DNA of 64,000 bases from Pseudomonas silesiensis (GTDB lineage Bacteria > Pseudomonadota > Gammaproteobacteria > Pseudomonadales > Pseudomonadaceae), in the NCBI RefSeq assembly GCF_001661075.1, contig NZ_CP014870.1, forward strand, positions 2,624,501 through 2,688,500, in the 5' to 3' direction. The position numbers and the translations under genes are program-made. Every line of letters starts with the position of its first letter. The stretch's first letter is position 1. Shown piece by piece: positions 54,783 to 64,000 of the stretch. The notes under the pieces were generated by a model. That model was not told where the DNA came from. It searched no databases and saw nothing but the letters and a program-made list of their open reading frames with translations.

Positions 54783-57419
54783 ATGACTGACAAGCGCACC
54801 TCCAACCCTCCCTCCGGCATGGTCAGGGTGCGCGGCGCCCGGGAACACAACCTCAAGAACGTCGATGTCGATATTCCCCGGGATGCCCTGGTGGTATTCA
54901 CCGGGGTCTCCGGATCGGGCAAGTCTTCGCTGGCGTTCTCGACCCTCTACGCCGAAGCGCAACGCCGCTATTTCGAATCCGTGGCGCCTTATGCGCGGCG
55001 CCTGATCGATCAGGTCGGGGTGCCGGACGTCGACTCGATCGACGGCTTGCCGCCCGCCGTGGCGTTGCAGCAACAGCGGGGCACGCCGAGCACGCGGTCG
55101 TCGGTGGGCAGCGTGACCACGTTGTCGAGCCTGATCCGCATGCTGTATTCCCGGGCCGGCAGCTATCCGCCGGGACAGCCGATGCTGTACGCCGAAGACT
55201 TCTCGCCCAACACGCCGCAGGGGGCGTGCGCCGAATGTCATGGACTGGGCCGGGTCTATGAAGTCACCGAAGCCTTGATGGTCCCGGACCCGAGCCTGAC
55301 CATCCGCCAGCGCGCCGTCGCCTCCTGGCCCATGGCCTGGCAGGGGCAGAACCTGCGGGACATCCTGGTGACCCTGGGCTACGACGTCGATATACCCTGG
55401 CGCGATCTGCCGAAAAAACAGCGCGACTGGATTCTGTTCACCGAAGAAACACCGACCGTGCCGGTGTATGCCGGGCTGACTCCGGCAGAAACGAAAGTTG
55501 CGCTCAAACGCAAAATGGAACCCAGTTACCAGGGCACGTTTACCGGCGCCCGGCGCTACATCCTGCACACCTTTACCCATTCCCAGAGTGCACTGATGAA
55601 GAAGCGCGTTTCACGCTACATGCTCGGCAGTCCTTGCCCGGTGTGTGACGGCAAACGGCTCAAGCAAGAAGCGTTGTCGGTGACCTTCGCCGGTTACGAC
55701 ATCGGCGAGCTGTCGCAGATGCCGTTGCTGCAAGTGGCTGAAGTCTTGAAGCCGGTGGCGGCTCACAGTTACCTCGAACTGGCCGATGAAGCGGGCGAGG
55801 TGTTGACGCATCTGCAGACCCGCGAAGCCCGTGAGCAGCGAGTGGCCCATGGCGCCAGCGGTCACGCCAACGCGCCGGACGTGCGCCACACGCCCAACCT
55901 GTCGGTGGAAAAACGCCTGGCCGCGCAACGGATCGCCCAGGACTTGCTGGAGCGGGTCAGCACCTTGACCGACCTGGGCCTCGGTTACCTCGCCCTGGAA
56001 CGCAGCACGCCGACCTTGTCCTCCGGCGAGTTGCAGCGTCTGCGCCTGGCGACGCAATTGGGTTCGCAGTTGTTCGGCGTGATCTACGTGCTGGACGAGC
56101 CGTCGGCCGGTCTGCACCCGGCGGATGGCGAGGCACTGTTCGAATCCCTGCAACGGCTTAAGGCCGCCGGCAATACCTTGTTCGTGGTCGAGCATGACCT
56201 GGAAACCATGCGCCGTGCCGACTGGCTGATCGACGTTGGCCCGGAAGCGGGCGAGCATGGCGGCCGGATCCTCTACAGCGGACCGCCGCCAGGGTTGGCC
56301 GACGTCACTCACTCCCAGACTCGCGCCTACCTGTTCGCCGAGCAGGTCGCCCAGCCCCGGGTTGGCCGCCAGGCGACCGACTGGCTGCGGCTGGAAGGCA
56401 TCACCCGCAATAACCTGAACAACCTCGGCGTCGAGTTTCCGCTGGGCTGTTTCACGGCGGTGACCGGTGTATCGGGGTCCGGCAAATCGAGCCTGGTCAG
56501 TCAGGCGCTGCTGGAACTGGTGGGCGCACATCTGGGGCGCGCCGCCAGTGACAGCGAGGCTGAAGAGTTGAGCCTGGAGGACGATGCGCCACAGGTCAGC
56601 GGCGGCCAGGTCACCAGTGGCCTGGCGTCGATCAAGCGTCTGGTGCAGGTCGATCAGAAACCCATCGGCCGCACACCCCGTTCGAACCTGGCGACCTACA
56701 CCGGGCTGTTCGACAACGTGCGCAAGCTCTACGCCGCCACGCCCCAAGCCCGGGACAACGGCTATGACGCCGGCCAGTTTTCTTTCAACGTGGCCAAGGG
56801 ACGGTGTGCGACCTGCGAAGGCGAAGGCTTTGTCAGCGTCGAATTGCTGTTCATGCCCAGCGTCTACGCCCCGTGCCCGACCTGCCACGGTGCGCGCTAC
56901 AACCCCGAGACCCTGTCGATCACTTGGCAGGGTTTGAATATCGCCCAAGTGTTGCAGTTGACGGTGGACGAAGCGGTCGAGGTGTTCGCCGGGCAGCCGG
57001 GGATCCGCCGCTCGCTGGAGGTCCTGCGCGATATCGGCCTGGGCTATCTGCGTCTCGGCCAGCCGGCGACCGAATTGTCGGGTGGCGAGGCCCAGCGGAT
57101 CAAACTGGCCACCGAACTGCAACGCAACCAGCGTGGGGCGACCTTGTATGTACTCGATGAGCCGACTACCGGCTTGCATCCACGGGATGTCGATCGCTTG
57201 CTCGAACAGTTGAATACGCTGGTGGCGGCGGGGCATACGGTGATCGTCGTCGAACATGAAATGCGCGTGGTGGCGCAGAGCGACTGGGTGATCGATATCG
57301 GCCCGGGGGCGGGGGATCAGGGCGGGAAGATCGTGGTGGCGGGGACGCCGCAGAAAGTGGCTAAAAGCAGGAAGAGCAAAACGGCACCGTTTCTGGCCAG
57401 GACCCTTGGTATGGCTTGA
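54783..57419 (+). CDS. UvrA2: excinuclease UvrA paralogue
   Basis: An 878-residue UvrA-like ABC ATPase, shorter than the ~940-residue UvrA of nucleotide-excision repair. Walker A motifs are GVSGSGKSS (41-49) and again near residue 562. Signatures [13 protein letters not shown] and [13 protein letters not shown] and zinc motifs [20 protein letters not shown]...CPTCHG are present. The UvrB-binding region appears reduced, as in class II/III UvrA2. A role in drug or DNA-adduct tolerance is known for some homologues. Confidence 0.9.
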   Translation: MTDKRTSNPPSGMVRVRGAREHNLKNVDVDIPRDALVVFTGVSGSGKSSLAFSTLYAEAQRRYFESVAPYARRLIDQVGVPDVDSIDGLPPAVALQQQRGTPSTRSSVGSVTTLSSLIRMLYSRAGSYPPGQPMLYAEDFSPNTPQGACAECHGLGRVYEVTEALMVPDPSLTIRQRAVASWPMAWQGQNLRDILVTLGYDVDIPWRDLPKKQRDWILFTEETPTVPVYAGLTPAETKVALKRKMEPSYQGTFTGARRYILHTFTHSQSALMKKRVSRYMLGSPCPVCDGKRLKQEALSVTFAGYDIGELSQMPLLQVAEVLKPVAAHSYLELADEAGEVLTHLQTREAREQRVAHGASGHANAPDVRHTPNLSVEKRLAAQRIAQDLLERVSTLTDLGLGYLALERSTPTLSSGELQRLRLATQLGSQLFGVIYVLDEPSAGLHPADGEALFESLQRLKAAGNTLFVVEHDLETMRRADWLIDVGPEAGEHGGRILYSGPPPGLADVTHSQTRAYLFAEQVAQPRVGRQATDWLRLEGITRNNLNNLGVEFPLGCFTAVTGVSGSGKSSLVSQALLELVGAHLGRAASDSEAEELSLEDDAPQVSGGQVTSGLASIKRLVQVDQKPIGRTPRSNLATYTGLFDNVRKLYAATPQARDNGYDAGQFSFNVAKGRCATCEGEGFVSVELLFMPSVYAPCPTCHGARYNPETLSITWQGLNIAQVLQLTVDEAVEVFAGQPGIRRSLEVLRDIGLGYLRLGQPATELSGGEAQRIKLATELQRNQRGATLYVLDEPTTGLHPRDVDRLLEQLNTLVAAGHTVIVVEHEMRVVAQSDWVIDIGPGAGDQGGKIVVAGTPQKVAKSRKSKTAPFLARTLGMA

Positions 57420-57440
57420 ATGGGGGGTGTTTCTGCTGAC

Positions 57441-57537
57441 GCCATCGCGAGCAAGCTCGCTCCCACAGGGATCTGAGTCGTACACAAATGATGTGAGCAA
57501 CTGGTCCACTGTGGGAGCGAGCTTGCTCGCGAAGGCG
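57441..57537. repeat. BIME: inverted REP pair
   Basis: CCATCGCGAGCAAGCTCGCTCCCACAGG and GTGGGAGCGAGCTTGCTCGCGAAGG flank a 38-base linker between converging uvrA2 and the hybrid kinase gene. Confidence 0.9.
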
Positions 57538-57539
57538 AT

Positions 57540-59486
57540 CTATCGGGCGCCGTCCAAAGTGCGCCTAACCTTGTCCAGCAATTCATTGATCTGGAACGGC
57601 TTGACCAGCATCTCCATGCCATCCCCCAGAAACACCTGGCGGTTGATCGCGGTTTCGGCGTAACCGGTCATGAACAGGATCGGCAACTTGTCCCGCCAGC
57701 CCCGCGCCACATCGGCCAGTTCGCGACCGCTCATGCGCGGCAGGCCGACGTCGGTCAGCAGCAGATCGATGGACTCGTCGTTCTGCAACCGCTCCAGAGC
57801 GCCTTCGATGTCGCCCACTTGCGTGCAGCGGTAGCCGGCATCCACCAGCACTTCGGCGACGAACATCCGCACCGATGGCATGTCCTCGACAATCAGCACA
57901 TGTTCACCGCAACCCTGCGGATCCACGCTGGACGGCTGGTTTTCGCTGGCCAGGAGGTCGGCACTGGCGGGCAACATGATGGTGACTTCGGTGCCGCGCC
58001 GGGCCACGCTGCGGATGTGCGCGTCGCCGCCCGATTGCCGGGCGAAACCGTAGATGGTCGACAACCCGAGGCCGGTGCCCTGACCCAGCGGCTTGGTGGT
58101 GAAGAACGGATCGAACACCTTGCCGATCACACTGTGATCGATACCGGTGCCGTCATCGCGTACCGCCAGGGCCACATACGCACCATCGGCCAGATTGGGA
58201 TCGCCGTGAGAATAGGCGGCATAGGTGCTGATCCATACATTGCCGCCCTGGGGCAACGCATCGCGGGCGTTGATCACCAGGTTGAGCACGGCGCTTTCGA
58301 GCTGGATCGGGTCGACCAGGGCGATCGCGGGCTTGGTGGTCAATTCCAGTTTCAGGGCGATGCGCTCGCCGATGGTACGCACCAACAGTTCCTCGAGCGA
58401 ACGCACGTGCTCGTTGATGTCCACGGGGCGGGTGTCGAGGGGTTGCTGGCGCGCGAACGCGAGCAGGCGATGAGTCAGGGACGCGGCGCTCATGGCCGAA
58501 TTCAAGGCCGCTTCGGCGTAGAACTGAACCTTGTCGGTGCGCGAGGCGGCGACCCGCTTCTGGATCAGCTCCAGGCTGGTGATGATGCCGGTGAGCAAGT
58601 TGTTGAAGTCATGGGCGATGCCGCCAGTCAGCTTGCCCAACGCATCCATCTTCTGCACTTGCAGCAGCTGGGCTTCGGTGCGTGCGCGTTCGGCGACTTC
58701 CTTGGCCAATTGGGTGGTGGCGTCGTCCAGCCGGGCCAGGTGCGAGCGTTCGCGGTGCCGGTGTTCGGTGACATCCTCGACGAACACCAGGCTCAGTTCC
58801 GGCGTGCGGTAGGGCGAAATCTGCCACTCGGTATCGCGCACTTTGCCCTGGACCCGCATGGTCAGGGTGCCTTTCCAGCGCTCGCCATAGGCCAGGCGCA
58901 GGCGCAGTTCGTCGATGATCGCGTCCTGGTCTTCGGCAAAGCATTCGCGCAGGGCGTCCGGATTGCGGTTGTCCTGGATCATCTGCGCGAAAGCATGGTT
59001 GCATTCGTGAATTTTCAGCTCGGCGTCCAGCACGGCGATGGGGGCCGACACGTTGACAAAAATTTCCCTGAACCGCGCCTCGCTGTCACGCAGGGCATTT
59101 TCGGTTTCCCGCACGCGCAGCAAGGTGCGCAGGGTGGCCAGCAACACATCCGGGTCCACCGGGTGAATCAGGTAGGCATCGGCACCGGCGTTCAGGCCAG
59201 TGATGATGTCGCCGGTCTGGATCGAGGCCGCCGACACGTGAATCACCGGCAGCAGGGCGGTCACCGCCTCGGCGCGCAGTTTGCGCACGATGTCGAAACC
59301 GCTCATGTCCGGCAGATTGACGTCGAGGATCAAGGCGTCGATGTTGACGCTGTCGATCAGCTCCAGGCCTTCGCCGCCGGTGCCGGCTTCCAGCACTTCA
59401 TAGCCGTGGCTTTCCAGGCGCCGTCGCAGGGCGTAGCGGGTCGCTACGTTGTCGTCGACGATCAACAGGCGAATGTCACGTTTCAT
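57540..59486 (-). CDS. hybrid histidine kinase (REC-PAS-HK-REC)
   Basis: A 648-residue soluble protein. An N-terminal receiver (IRLLIVDDNVATRYALRRRLE; phospho-acceptor in ALILDVNLPDMSG) is followed by a PAS domain (about 130-250). HisKA has [14 protein letters not shown], HATPase has RDDGTGIDHSVIGKVFDPFFTTK, and a C-terminal receiver has DLLLTDVGLPRMSG. Its start overlaps the upstream kinase stop by 11 bases. It is the last gene of the stressosome-type operon and may carry the output signal. Confidence 0.88.
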   Translation of the reverse strand: MKRDIRLLIVDDNVATRYALRRRLESHGYEVLEAGTGGEGLELIDSVNIDALILDVNLPDMSGFDIVRKLRAEAVTALLPVIHVSAASIQTGDIITGLNAGADAYLIHPVDPDVLLATLRTLLRVRETENALRDSEARFREIFVNVSAPIAVLDAELKIHECNHAFAQMIQDNRNPDALRECFAEDQDAIIDELRLRLAYGERWKGTLTMRVQGKVRDTEWQISPYRTPELSLVFVEDVTEHRHRERSHLARLDDATTQLAKEVAERARTEAQLLQVQKMDALGKLTGGIAHDFNNLLTGIITSLELIQKRVAASRTDKVQFYAEAALNSAMSAASLTHRLLAFARQQPLDTRPVDINEHVRSLEELLVRTIGERIALKLELTTKPAIALVDPIQLESAVLNLVINARDALPQGGNVWISTYAAYSHGDPNLADGAYVALAVRDDGTGIDHSVIGKVFDPFFTTKPLGQGTGLGLSTIYGFARQSGGDAHIRSVARRGTEVTIMLPASADLLASENQPSSVDPQGCGEHVLIVEDMPSVRMFVAEVLVDAGYRCTQVGDIEGALERLQNDESIDLLLTDVGLPRMSGRELADVARGWRDKLPILFMTGYAETAINRQVFLGDGMEMLVKPFQINELLDKVRRTLDGAR

Positions 59487-60351
59487 CGGCGGGCTCCATG
59501 GCGATGGCCAGCGGGATGATCACGAAAAAGGTCGAGCCCTTGCCCGGCGTACTCTGAACCCCGACTTCGCCACCGAGCAACGCTGCGAAGCGTTTGCACA
59601 GAGACAGTCCAAGTCCGGTTCCGCGAAGGCGTTTCTGCAAGGGTGAGTCGACCTGAGAGAAGTCTTCGAACAATGCGCCATGTAGCGCCGGGGCGATACC
59701 TATTCCGGTGTCGCTGACGGCAAAGCGCACGCGGTCGCTGCCTTCCAGCCGGGCCGAGACGCGGACTTCGCCGCGGGTGGTGAACTTCAATGAATTGGCA
59801 ATGAAGTTGCGCAGGATTTGCCCGAGCTTCTTGTCATCGGTGTAGAGCCTTGGCAAGCCCACCGGCTCTTCGAAAATCAGGTCCACCGCACTGGCGTCGA
59901 CAATGGGCCGGAACATGCCGCGCAGGGCGGCGAACAGGTCGAACATGTCGAACCAGGCCGGGGAAATGGTGATGCGCCCGGCTTCGATCTTGGCCAGGTC
60001 CAGCAAGTCGTCGACCATGTCGCTCAGCTCGCGGGCAGCGACGCTGACGAAGGCCACTTGCTTGTGTTGCTCGGGGCTCAGGGGGCCGTCGAGTTCGTCG
60101 CTCAGCAGACCGGTGATGCTCAGGATCGAGCCCAGTGGCGTGCGGAACTCATGGCTCATGTACGACAGGAAACGGCTCTTGAGGTCCGAGGCCTGGCGCA
60201 ACTGATCGGCCTGGGTGTCCAGTTCGGCGTACAACGCCAGCACCCCCTGGTTGGTTTCATCCAGCTCCTCGCGCAAGGCATTGGCTTCACCCTGTAATTG
60301 CGCGATCAGGGCGGCTTGTTCGTCAACCTGACTCATCGGAATCTCAGCCAT
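59476..60351 (-). CDS. soluble histidine kinase of the stressosome operon
   Basis: A 291-residue kinase. An N-terminal coiled coil (EQAALIAQLQGEANALREELDETNQG) is followed by HisKA with SYMSHEFRTPLGSILSITGLL and HATPase with NFIANSLKFTTRGEVRV and GTGLGLSLCKRFAALLGG. It has no own sensor domain, so it probably senses through another protein. The start overlaps the phosphatase gene stop by eight bases (ATGGCTGA). Confidence 0.88.
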   Translation of the reverse strand: MAEIPMSQVDEQAALIAQLQGEANALREELDETNQGVLALYAELDTQADQLRQASDLKSRFLSYMSHEFRTPLGSILSITGLLSDELDGPLSPEQHKQVAFVSVAARELSDMVDDLLDLAKIEAGRITISPAWFDMFDLFAALRGMFRPIVDASAVDLIFEEPVGLPRLYTDDKKLGQILRNFIANSLKFTTRGEVRVSARLEGSDRVRFAVSDTGIGIAPALHGALFEDFSQVDSPLQKRLRGTGLGLSLCKRFAALLGGEVGVQSTPGKGSTFFVIIPLAIAMEPADET

Positions 60352-61348
60352 GGGTTGCCTCCAGAGCAATGACCAACACCGTCACATCGTCCCGTCCACG
60401 GCAGAAGTCGCGGTGCAGGATGGCGGCAATCACGGCCGGATGGCGGTGCACCAGGCCGGGGTAATCCTGCAGGTTCCATCGGGACTGCAGGCCGTCGCTG
60501 TACAGGATCAAAAGCTGACCGTTCACCTGAGCATAGTCAAAGGGTTGGGCCTTCCGATACTGGCCACCGACGATGCCGGGGTGGGAGGCCAGGCCGCGGG
60601 ATTTGTCCGGTGCGATCAGGCTGCCGCCGATGTTGCCGATACCGACGAATCGCAGGGCATCGGTGTTGCCGTCGAACTGGGCAATGGCCAAGGCGCCGCC
60701 GCGGGTGCCGATCATGGCGTGGTGGATGTCCTCGAGCAGCAACAGCGGCGAAGCGAACGGCGACAGGGCGAATACGCGCTCGCCGGCGCGGGCGGCGCGC
60801 TCGGCTTCTTCGCCGTGACCGAGGCCGTCGATCACCAGGGCGCTGATGCGCGGGCCGTCAAATGCCAGGTGCCAGACATCGCCACAGGCTGGATCGTGGT
60901 GCAACGCATGCTGGCTGATGCCGAAGCGTCGATCCGGTGTCTTGTCGCTGCGCGGATACAACCGCGTCAGCAGCACAGCGCCCCGGGCGTCGGCATAGGC
61001 ATCGAACACTTCGGCCTGGCGCGACACCGCCCCAAGACCGATGCCCTGGGTGCCGCCGGTGGAGAACCCGTCGGTCAGGCACGCGTGCAGATCGAAGCCC
61101 TGAGCGCGATCGACGGCGAGTATTTCGATCCCGGCACCTGAAGCGCGCGGCAGGACCCTCAGTTGCAGTTCGCCCCGGGTGGCATGCTTGAGAATGTTGC
61201 TGGCCAGCTCTGTGGTCACCAGCGCCACACGGCCGGCATCGGTGGCGTCGAAACCGTGTTTTTCCGCCAGTTGCTGCGCGGTGCGTCGCGCGTGGCCGAT
61301 CTGGCTGCTGTCTTCGATTGGCAACACTTGGGTCATTGACCCGCCCAT
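60344..61348 (-). CDS. RsbW-type ATPase / SpoIIE-RsbX phosphatase fusion
   Basis: A two-domain protein of about 334 residues. The N-terminal half is a GHKL ATPase of the RsbW/RsbT type (VTTELASNILKHATRGELQLRVLP). The C-terminal half is a PP2C/SpoIIE domain of the RsbX type, with SALVIDGLGHGEEAERAA and ILYSDGLQSRW. In stressosomes RsbX resets RsbR and RsbS by dephosphorylation. The start is uncertain: ATGs at 61360, 61348 and 61336 are all in frame. Confidence 0.82.
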   Translation of the reverse strand: MGGSMTQVLPIEDSSQIGHARRTAQQLAEKHGFDATDAGRVALVTTELASNILKHATRGELQLRVLPRASGAGIEILAVDRAQGFDLHACLTDGFSTGGTQGIGLGAVSRQAEVFDAYADARGAVLLTRLYPRSDKTPDRRFGISQHALHHDPACGDVWHLAFDGPRISALVIDGLGHGEEAERAARAGERVFALSPFASPLLLLEDIHHAMIGTRGGALAIAQFDGNTDALRFVGIGNIGGSLIAPDKSRGLASHPGIVGGQYRKAQPFDYAQVNGQLLILYSDGLQSRWNLQDYPGLVHRHPAVIAAILHRDFCRGRDDVTVLVIALEATHG

Positions 61349-61350
61349 GT

Positions 61351-61755
61351 TCACGTCCATCGTGTGATCGTTATGCGAGTGCCTTTGCCGGGCGTGGTTT
61401 CCAGTTCGAATTCTTCCACCAGGCGCTTGGCGCCGGTCAGGCCCAGCCCCAGGCCGCTGCCGGAAGTCCAGCCATCGGTCATTGCCAGTTTGATGTCGGG
61501 GATGCCCGGACCTTCGTCGCGGAAGACCAGGCGCAAGCCGGTGCGTGCATTCTCGTCGAGAATTTGCCAGTCCATGTCGCCACCGCCGCCATAGACCATG
61601 GTGTTGCGCGCCAGCTCGCTGACAGCGGTTACCAGTTTGGTCAGGTCGATCAGGCGCATGCCGCACTCCTGGGCGAGCTTGCGCGCCAGTTGCCGGGCCA
61701 GCACCACGTCTTGCTCGATGTGAATCGGGTGAGTGCCGCTGCTACGCGCGGTCAT
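61351..61755 (-). CDS. rsbT: RsbT-like switch kinase
   Basis: A 134-residue GHKL serine/threonine kinase. The N-box is SELARNTMVYGGGG, the G-boxes are DEGPGIPD and SGLGLGLTGAKRLVEEF. RsbT phosphorylates RsbR and RsbS and then leaves the stressosome to activate a partner. The four-base overlap with the rsbS-like gene and the order R-S-T match the classical module. Confidence 0.9.
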   Translation of the reverse strand: MTARSSGTHPIHIEQDVVLARQLARKLAQECGMRLIDLTKLVTAVSELARNTMVYGGGGDMDWQILDENARTGLRLVFRDEGPGIPDIKLAMTDGWTSGSGLGLGLTGAKRLVEEFELETTPGKGTRITITRWT

Positions 61756-62114
61756 TGCTCGCGTACTCGCGCCTGCAGCAGTTTCATCCCGCGCTCGACG
61801 TTCAGCGCCGTGCTGACGCCGGGCAGCGTCAGGCCGAGCTCGACCAGGGTGATGGCCACCGCCGGCTGCATGCCGACCAGCACGGTCTGGGCGTCCATGA
61901 TTTTCGACAGCCCGGAGATAGTGCCGATCATTCGGCCGATGAACGAGTCGACCATGTCCAGCGCCGAGATATCGATCAGCACGCCGCGGGCCGAGGTCCG
62001 GCTGATGCGCTCGGAGAGATCGTCCTGAAGGGTCAGGGCCAACTGGTCATGCATGTCGACCTGGATGGTCACCAGCAGGAAGTCGCCCATTTGCAAGATC
62101 GGAATGCGCTCCAT
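61752..62114 (-). CDS. rsbS: RsbS-like stressosome scaffold (STAS)
   Basis: A 120-residue single STAS domain: MERIPILQMGDFLLVTIQVDMHD, then SARGVLIDISALDMVDSFIGRMI. Ser57 in VDSF corresponds to the RsbT target Ser59 of Bacillus subtilis RsbS. It lies four bases after the rsbR-like gene. Confidence 0.9.
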   Translation of the reverse strand: MERIPILQMGDFLLVTIQVDMHDQLALTLQDDLSERISRTSARGVLIDISALDMVDSFIGRMIGTISGLSKIMDAQTVLVGMQPAVAITLVELGLTLPGVSTALNVERGMKLLQARVREQ

Positions 62115-62118
62115 CGGC

Positions 62119-62970
62119 TCAGTCCGCCTTGCTGACAGTGATTCCCAAACGGGTCAGGGCCAGTTTCAGGGCGTCGGCCAGGTTGGCCTTGGTGACCACG
62201 CCTTGCAGGTCCAGCCCCAGGTGGACGATGGTCTGGGCGATCTGCGGCCGTACGCCACTGATGATGCAATCGGCACCCATCAGGCGAATCGCGGTGACGG
62301 TCTTGAGCAGGTGTTGGGCCACCAGGGTGTCGACGGTCGGCACGCCGGTGATGTCGATGATGGCGATTTCCGAGCCGGTATCGACGATGCGCTGCAACAG
62401 CGATTCCATCACCACCTGGGTACGTTGCGAGTCGAGGGTGCCGATCATCGGCAGCGCCAGCACGCCGTCCCAGAGCTTCACCACCGGAGTCGACAATTCC
62501 AGCAGCTCTTCCTGCTGGCGCTTGATCACCGCCTCGCGGGATTTCTGGAAGGTGCGGATGGTATGCATGCCCAGGGCGTCGAGCAGTTCGGACACCTCCC
62601 AGAGCTGCTCGGCCAGCAGCGCAGGACTGTCCTGGTAATGGTTTTGCAGCATCGCAAACATCGGGCCCTTGAGGGCGAAGATGAAGCTGGCGGTCTGGTG
62701 CGAATCCTGGCCGAGGAGGGCACGGCTATGGGAGAGTTTTTCGAGAAACTGGCGAATATCGTCCCAGCCGGAGGATGCGACGTTCTGGTCGTTGCCCCGT
62801 TCGAGGCCGGCAATGACCAGGTGCAGGAAATCCGACGTTTCCTGTTTCAGGTCCTGTTCCTTGAGATTGCGGGAGGCGCCTTTGGTTTCGAGGTTTTTCG
62901 ACCAGTCGCCCAGTAGTTGGGTCCGGTTCGTTTTCATCGCATCGAGTGTGCTGGTTTGCAGTGCCGCCAT
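62119..62970 (-). CDS. rsbR: RsbR-like stressosome sensor
   Basis: A 283-residue protein. The N-terminal ~150 residues are helical and unlike a heme globin at first reading; a second helical stretch leads to a C-terminal STAS domain (about 165-280, IIDITGVPTVDTLVAQHLLKT). The Thr in VDT matches a known RsbT target site in RsbR. The start at 62970 has AAGGAG ten bases upstream. It is the first gene of a six-gene minus-strand operon. Confidence 0.88.
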   Translation of the reverse strand: MAALQTSTLDAMKTNRTQLLGDWSKNLETKGASRNLKEQDLKQETSDFLHLVIAGLERGNDQNVASSGWDDIRQFLEKLSHSRALLGQDSHQTASFIFALKGPMFAMLQNHYQDSPALLAEQLWEVSELLDALGMHTIRTFQKSREAVIKRQQEELLELSTPVVKLWDGVLALPMIGTLDSQRTQVVMESLLQRIVDTGSEIAIIDITGVPTVDTLVAQHLLKTVTAIRLMGADCIISGVRPQIAQTIVHLGLDLQGVVTKANLADALKLALTRLGITVSKAD

Positions 62971-63280
62971 GGGACTTTGACTCCTTGGAAAGTGTGGCCG
63001 ATTCTCCAAATATTGATCGGCACAAATCAGTGACATTTGCCGCACGCAATAGTTTTCGATCCTGACAGGTTTTTGCGATTGGCTGCATCTGAGGCCAAGG
63101 CTGGTTGAGCGAAGGCGGCCTTGAGCCTGGCAGTGCCCATGCAAACAAGGGGTGGCGTTGACCGAAATCCATCGGTACACCGGTGCGGTGCTCCATCCGA
63201 TTGAACGTTGCAGGCTGGAACGCCTCGAAACTACAGGGCCGACTGTTTAAACCGCACTTGCAGTGACGAACGAGGTACTT
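62971..63280. promoter_or_regulatory. divergent promoter region of the stressosome operon
   Basis: A 310-base gap between the rsbR-like gene and a small plus-strand gene. I see no repeat or RNA gene; the promoters of both units should lie here. Confidence 0.4.
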
Positions 63281-63550
63281 ATGAAAGACGACGCGATGAC
63301 ACAGGAACAGGATCAAACGGGGGCACCGGTCAACCGTAATGATCCGGCGATTGACCCGCAGACGCCGATCGAACCGGGTGGGCAGCACCAGGGGCAGACC
63401 CCGAAACCGGAAAGCGCCGACCAGGCGGTCGACCAGAAGAACCGCCATACCGATAACGACAATGAATTCAGCCCCGGTTTCAAGCCGAATCCGGACCGGC
63501 CGAAGCCCAGTGATGACACCGATGCGGATATCGATACCGACGGCGGCTAG
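63281..63550 (+). CDS. small acidic, disordered protein
   Basis: An 89-residue protein dominated by Asp, Glu, Gln, Pro and Asn with no hydrophobic core: DAMTQEQDQTGAPVNRND and a final SDDTDADIDTDGG. It is probably intrinsically disordered. GAGG lies five bases before the ATG. No family is recognised. It could be a stress-related hydrophilic protein given its neighbours. Confidence 0.55.
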   Translation: MKDDAMTQEQDQTGAPVNRNDPAIDPQTPIEPGGQHQGQTPKPESADQAVDQKNRHTDNDNEFSPGFKPNPDRPKPSDDTDADIDTDGG

Positions 63551-63594
63551 ATCGAAACGAGCACACAAAAAAGGCCCCATCCACGGATCGTTAA

Positions 63595-63696
63595 TGTAGG
63601 AGCGAGCTTGCTCGCGATGGTCGTCAACGATAACGCGTGATTACTGATTAAACGCGTCGCTCTTGAGTCCATCGCGAGCAAGCTCGCTCCTACATA
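63595..63696. repeat. BIME: inverted REP pair
   Basis: ATGTAGGAGCGAGCTTGCTCGCGATGG and its complement (ending 63696) flank a ~50-base linker containing GTCAACGATAACGCG. Confidence 0.9.
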
Positions 63697-63705
63697 CAAT
63701 TGGCG

Positions 63706-64000
63706 TTACTTGCTTGGATGAGCCGCCTGCAGTTTTTTCGCCATGCCCAGATGCTTCTCCAGCGCCGGCAGCATTTTTTGCGCAAACGCTTTCAGCTCGG
63801 TTCCACCTTTGACTTTGTCGTCCGTCACTGTGTTGGCTTCTTTCTTGAACAGCTCAATGGTGTCTTCATGCGCCTTGACCTGATTGTTGGCATAGGCCGC
63901 GTCGAAGGATTCATCGCGCACTTCAAGGATTTTTTCCTTGGCCTGTTTCACCAGTGTCGTGGTGTCCGGCACCTCGATGTCATTCTTTTTCGCCAGTGCC
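63706..64000 (-). CDS. DUF4142-like protein, C-terminal part
   Basis: The frame enters from the right edge and ends with TAA. The 97 visible residues are helical and Lys/Glu-rich (KEKILEVRDESFDAAYANNQVKAHEDTIELFKKEA and LPALEKHLGMAKKLQ), the pattern of the DUF4142 four-helix ferritin-like domain of exported stress proteins. The GTG near 63972 is internal, not a start. Confidence 0.75.
   Translation of the reverse strand, partial: ALAKKNDIEVPDTTTLVKQAKEKILEVRDESFDAAYANNQVKAHEDTIELFKKEANTVTDDKVKGGTELKAFAQKMLPALEKHLGMAKKLQAAHPSK

Noticed and set aside
57819..59519. 566-residue plus-strand frame
   Set aside because: Antisense of the hybrid kinase, which has intact HK and receiver motifs.

Overview
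The window looks like a chromosomal segment of a Pseudomonas of the fluorescens group. The evidence is the many REP/BIME palindromes between genes, high GC with strong third-position bias, a GbdR-type regulator, a lexA2-imuA-imuB-dnaE2 mutagenesis cassette and typical Pseudomonas protein sequences. No search was possible, so family names rest on motifs and recall.

Layout. (1) 1-2.8 kb: the end of a DUF1329 protein, a KshA-like Rieske oxygenase and a small membrane peptide, followed by an unusually regular array of 15 REPs spaced 71 bp apart. (2) 2.8-7.7 kb, minus strand: a six-gene operon (DUF1214 protein, PAPS sulfotransferase, EthD, SnoaL-like, SRPBCC, SDR) that reads as a catabolic or tailoring pathway for a hydrophobic substrate. 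(3) 7.8-12.5 kb: a sulfate-activation block (cysD, frameshifted cysNC, divergent cysQ) with an IS630-like helix-turn-helix protein whose frame runs into cysD. Together with the sulfotransferase this could form a dedicated sulfation module. (4) 12.6-14.5 kb: a lipoprotein and a decayed TetR/MFS pair. (5) 14.5-17.8 kb: gbdR and a BCCT transporter. (6) 17.9-22.5 kb: four overlapping two-component genes. (7) 22.7-30.3 kb: housekeeping and singleton genes, including tRNA-Ser, a BAX-inhibitor-like protein, an Lrp regulator, a DMT exporter, FUSC, gapN and a DyP peroxidase.

(8) 30.5-38.1 kb is the most unusual block: GntR regulator, AprA-like flavoprotein, AprB-like ferredoxin, an ABC transporter whose binding protein carries a NosL-like C-terminal domain, a HEAT-repeat protein and a DUF971 protein. 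It reads as an uptake-plus-redox system whose substrate is unknown. (9) 38.2-43.9 kb: the LexA2-controlled translesion cassette with its operator. (10) 44.1-52.4 kb: a polyamine-type ABC transporter with two amidohydrolases, a flavin reductase and a divergent GntR/FCD regulator. (11) 52.7-57.4 kb: a hybrid kinase and uvrA2. (12) 57.5-63 kb, minus strand: a stressosome-type module (RsbR, RsbS, RsbT, an RsbW/RsbX-like fusion) followed by two histidine kinases. (13) 63.3-64 kb: a small acidic protein and the end of a DUF4142 protein.

The genes group into self-contained functional blocks with overlapping start/stop codons, separated by REP pairs.
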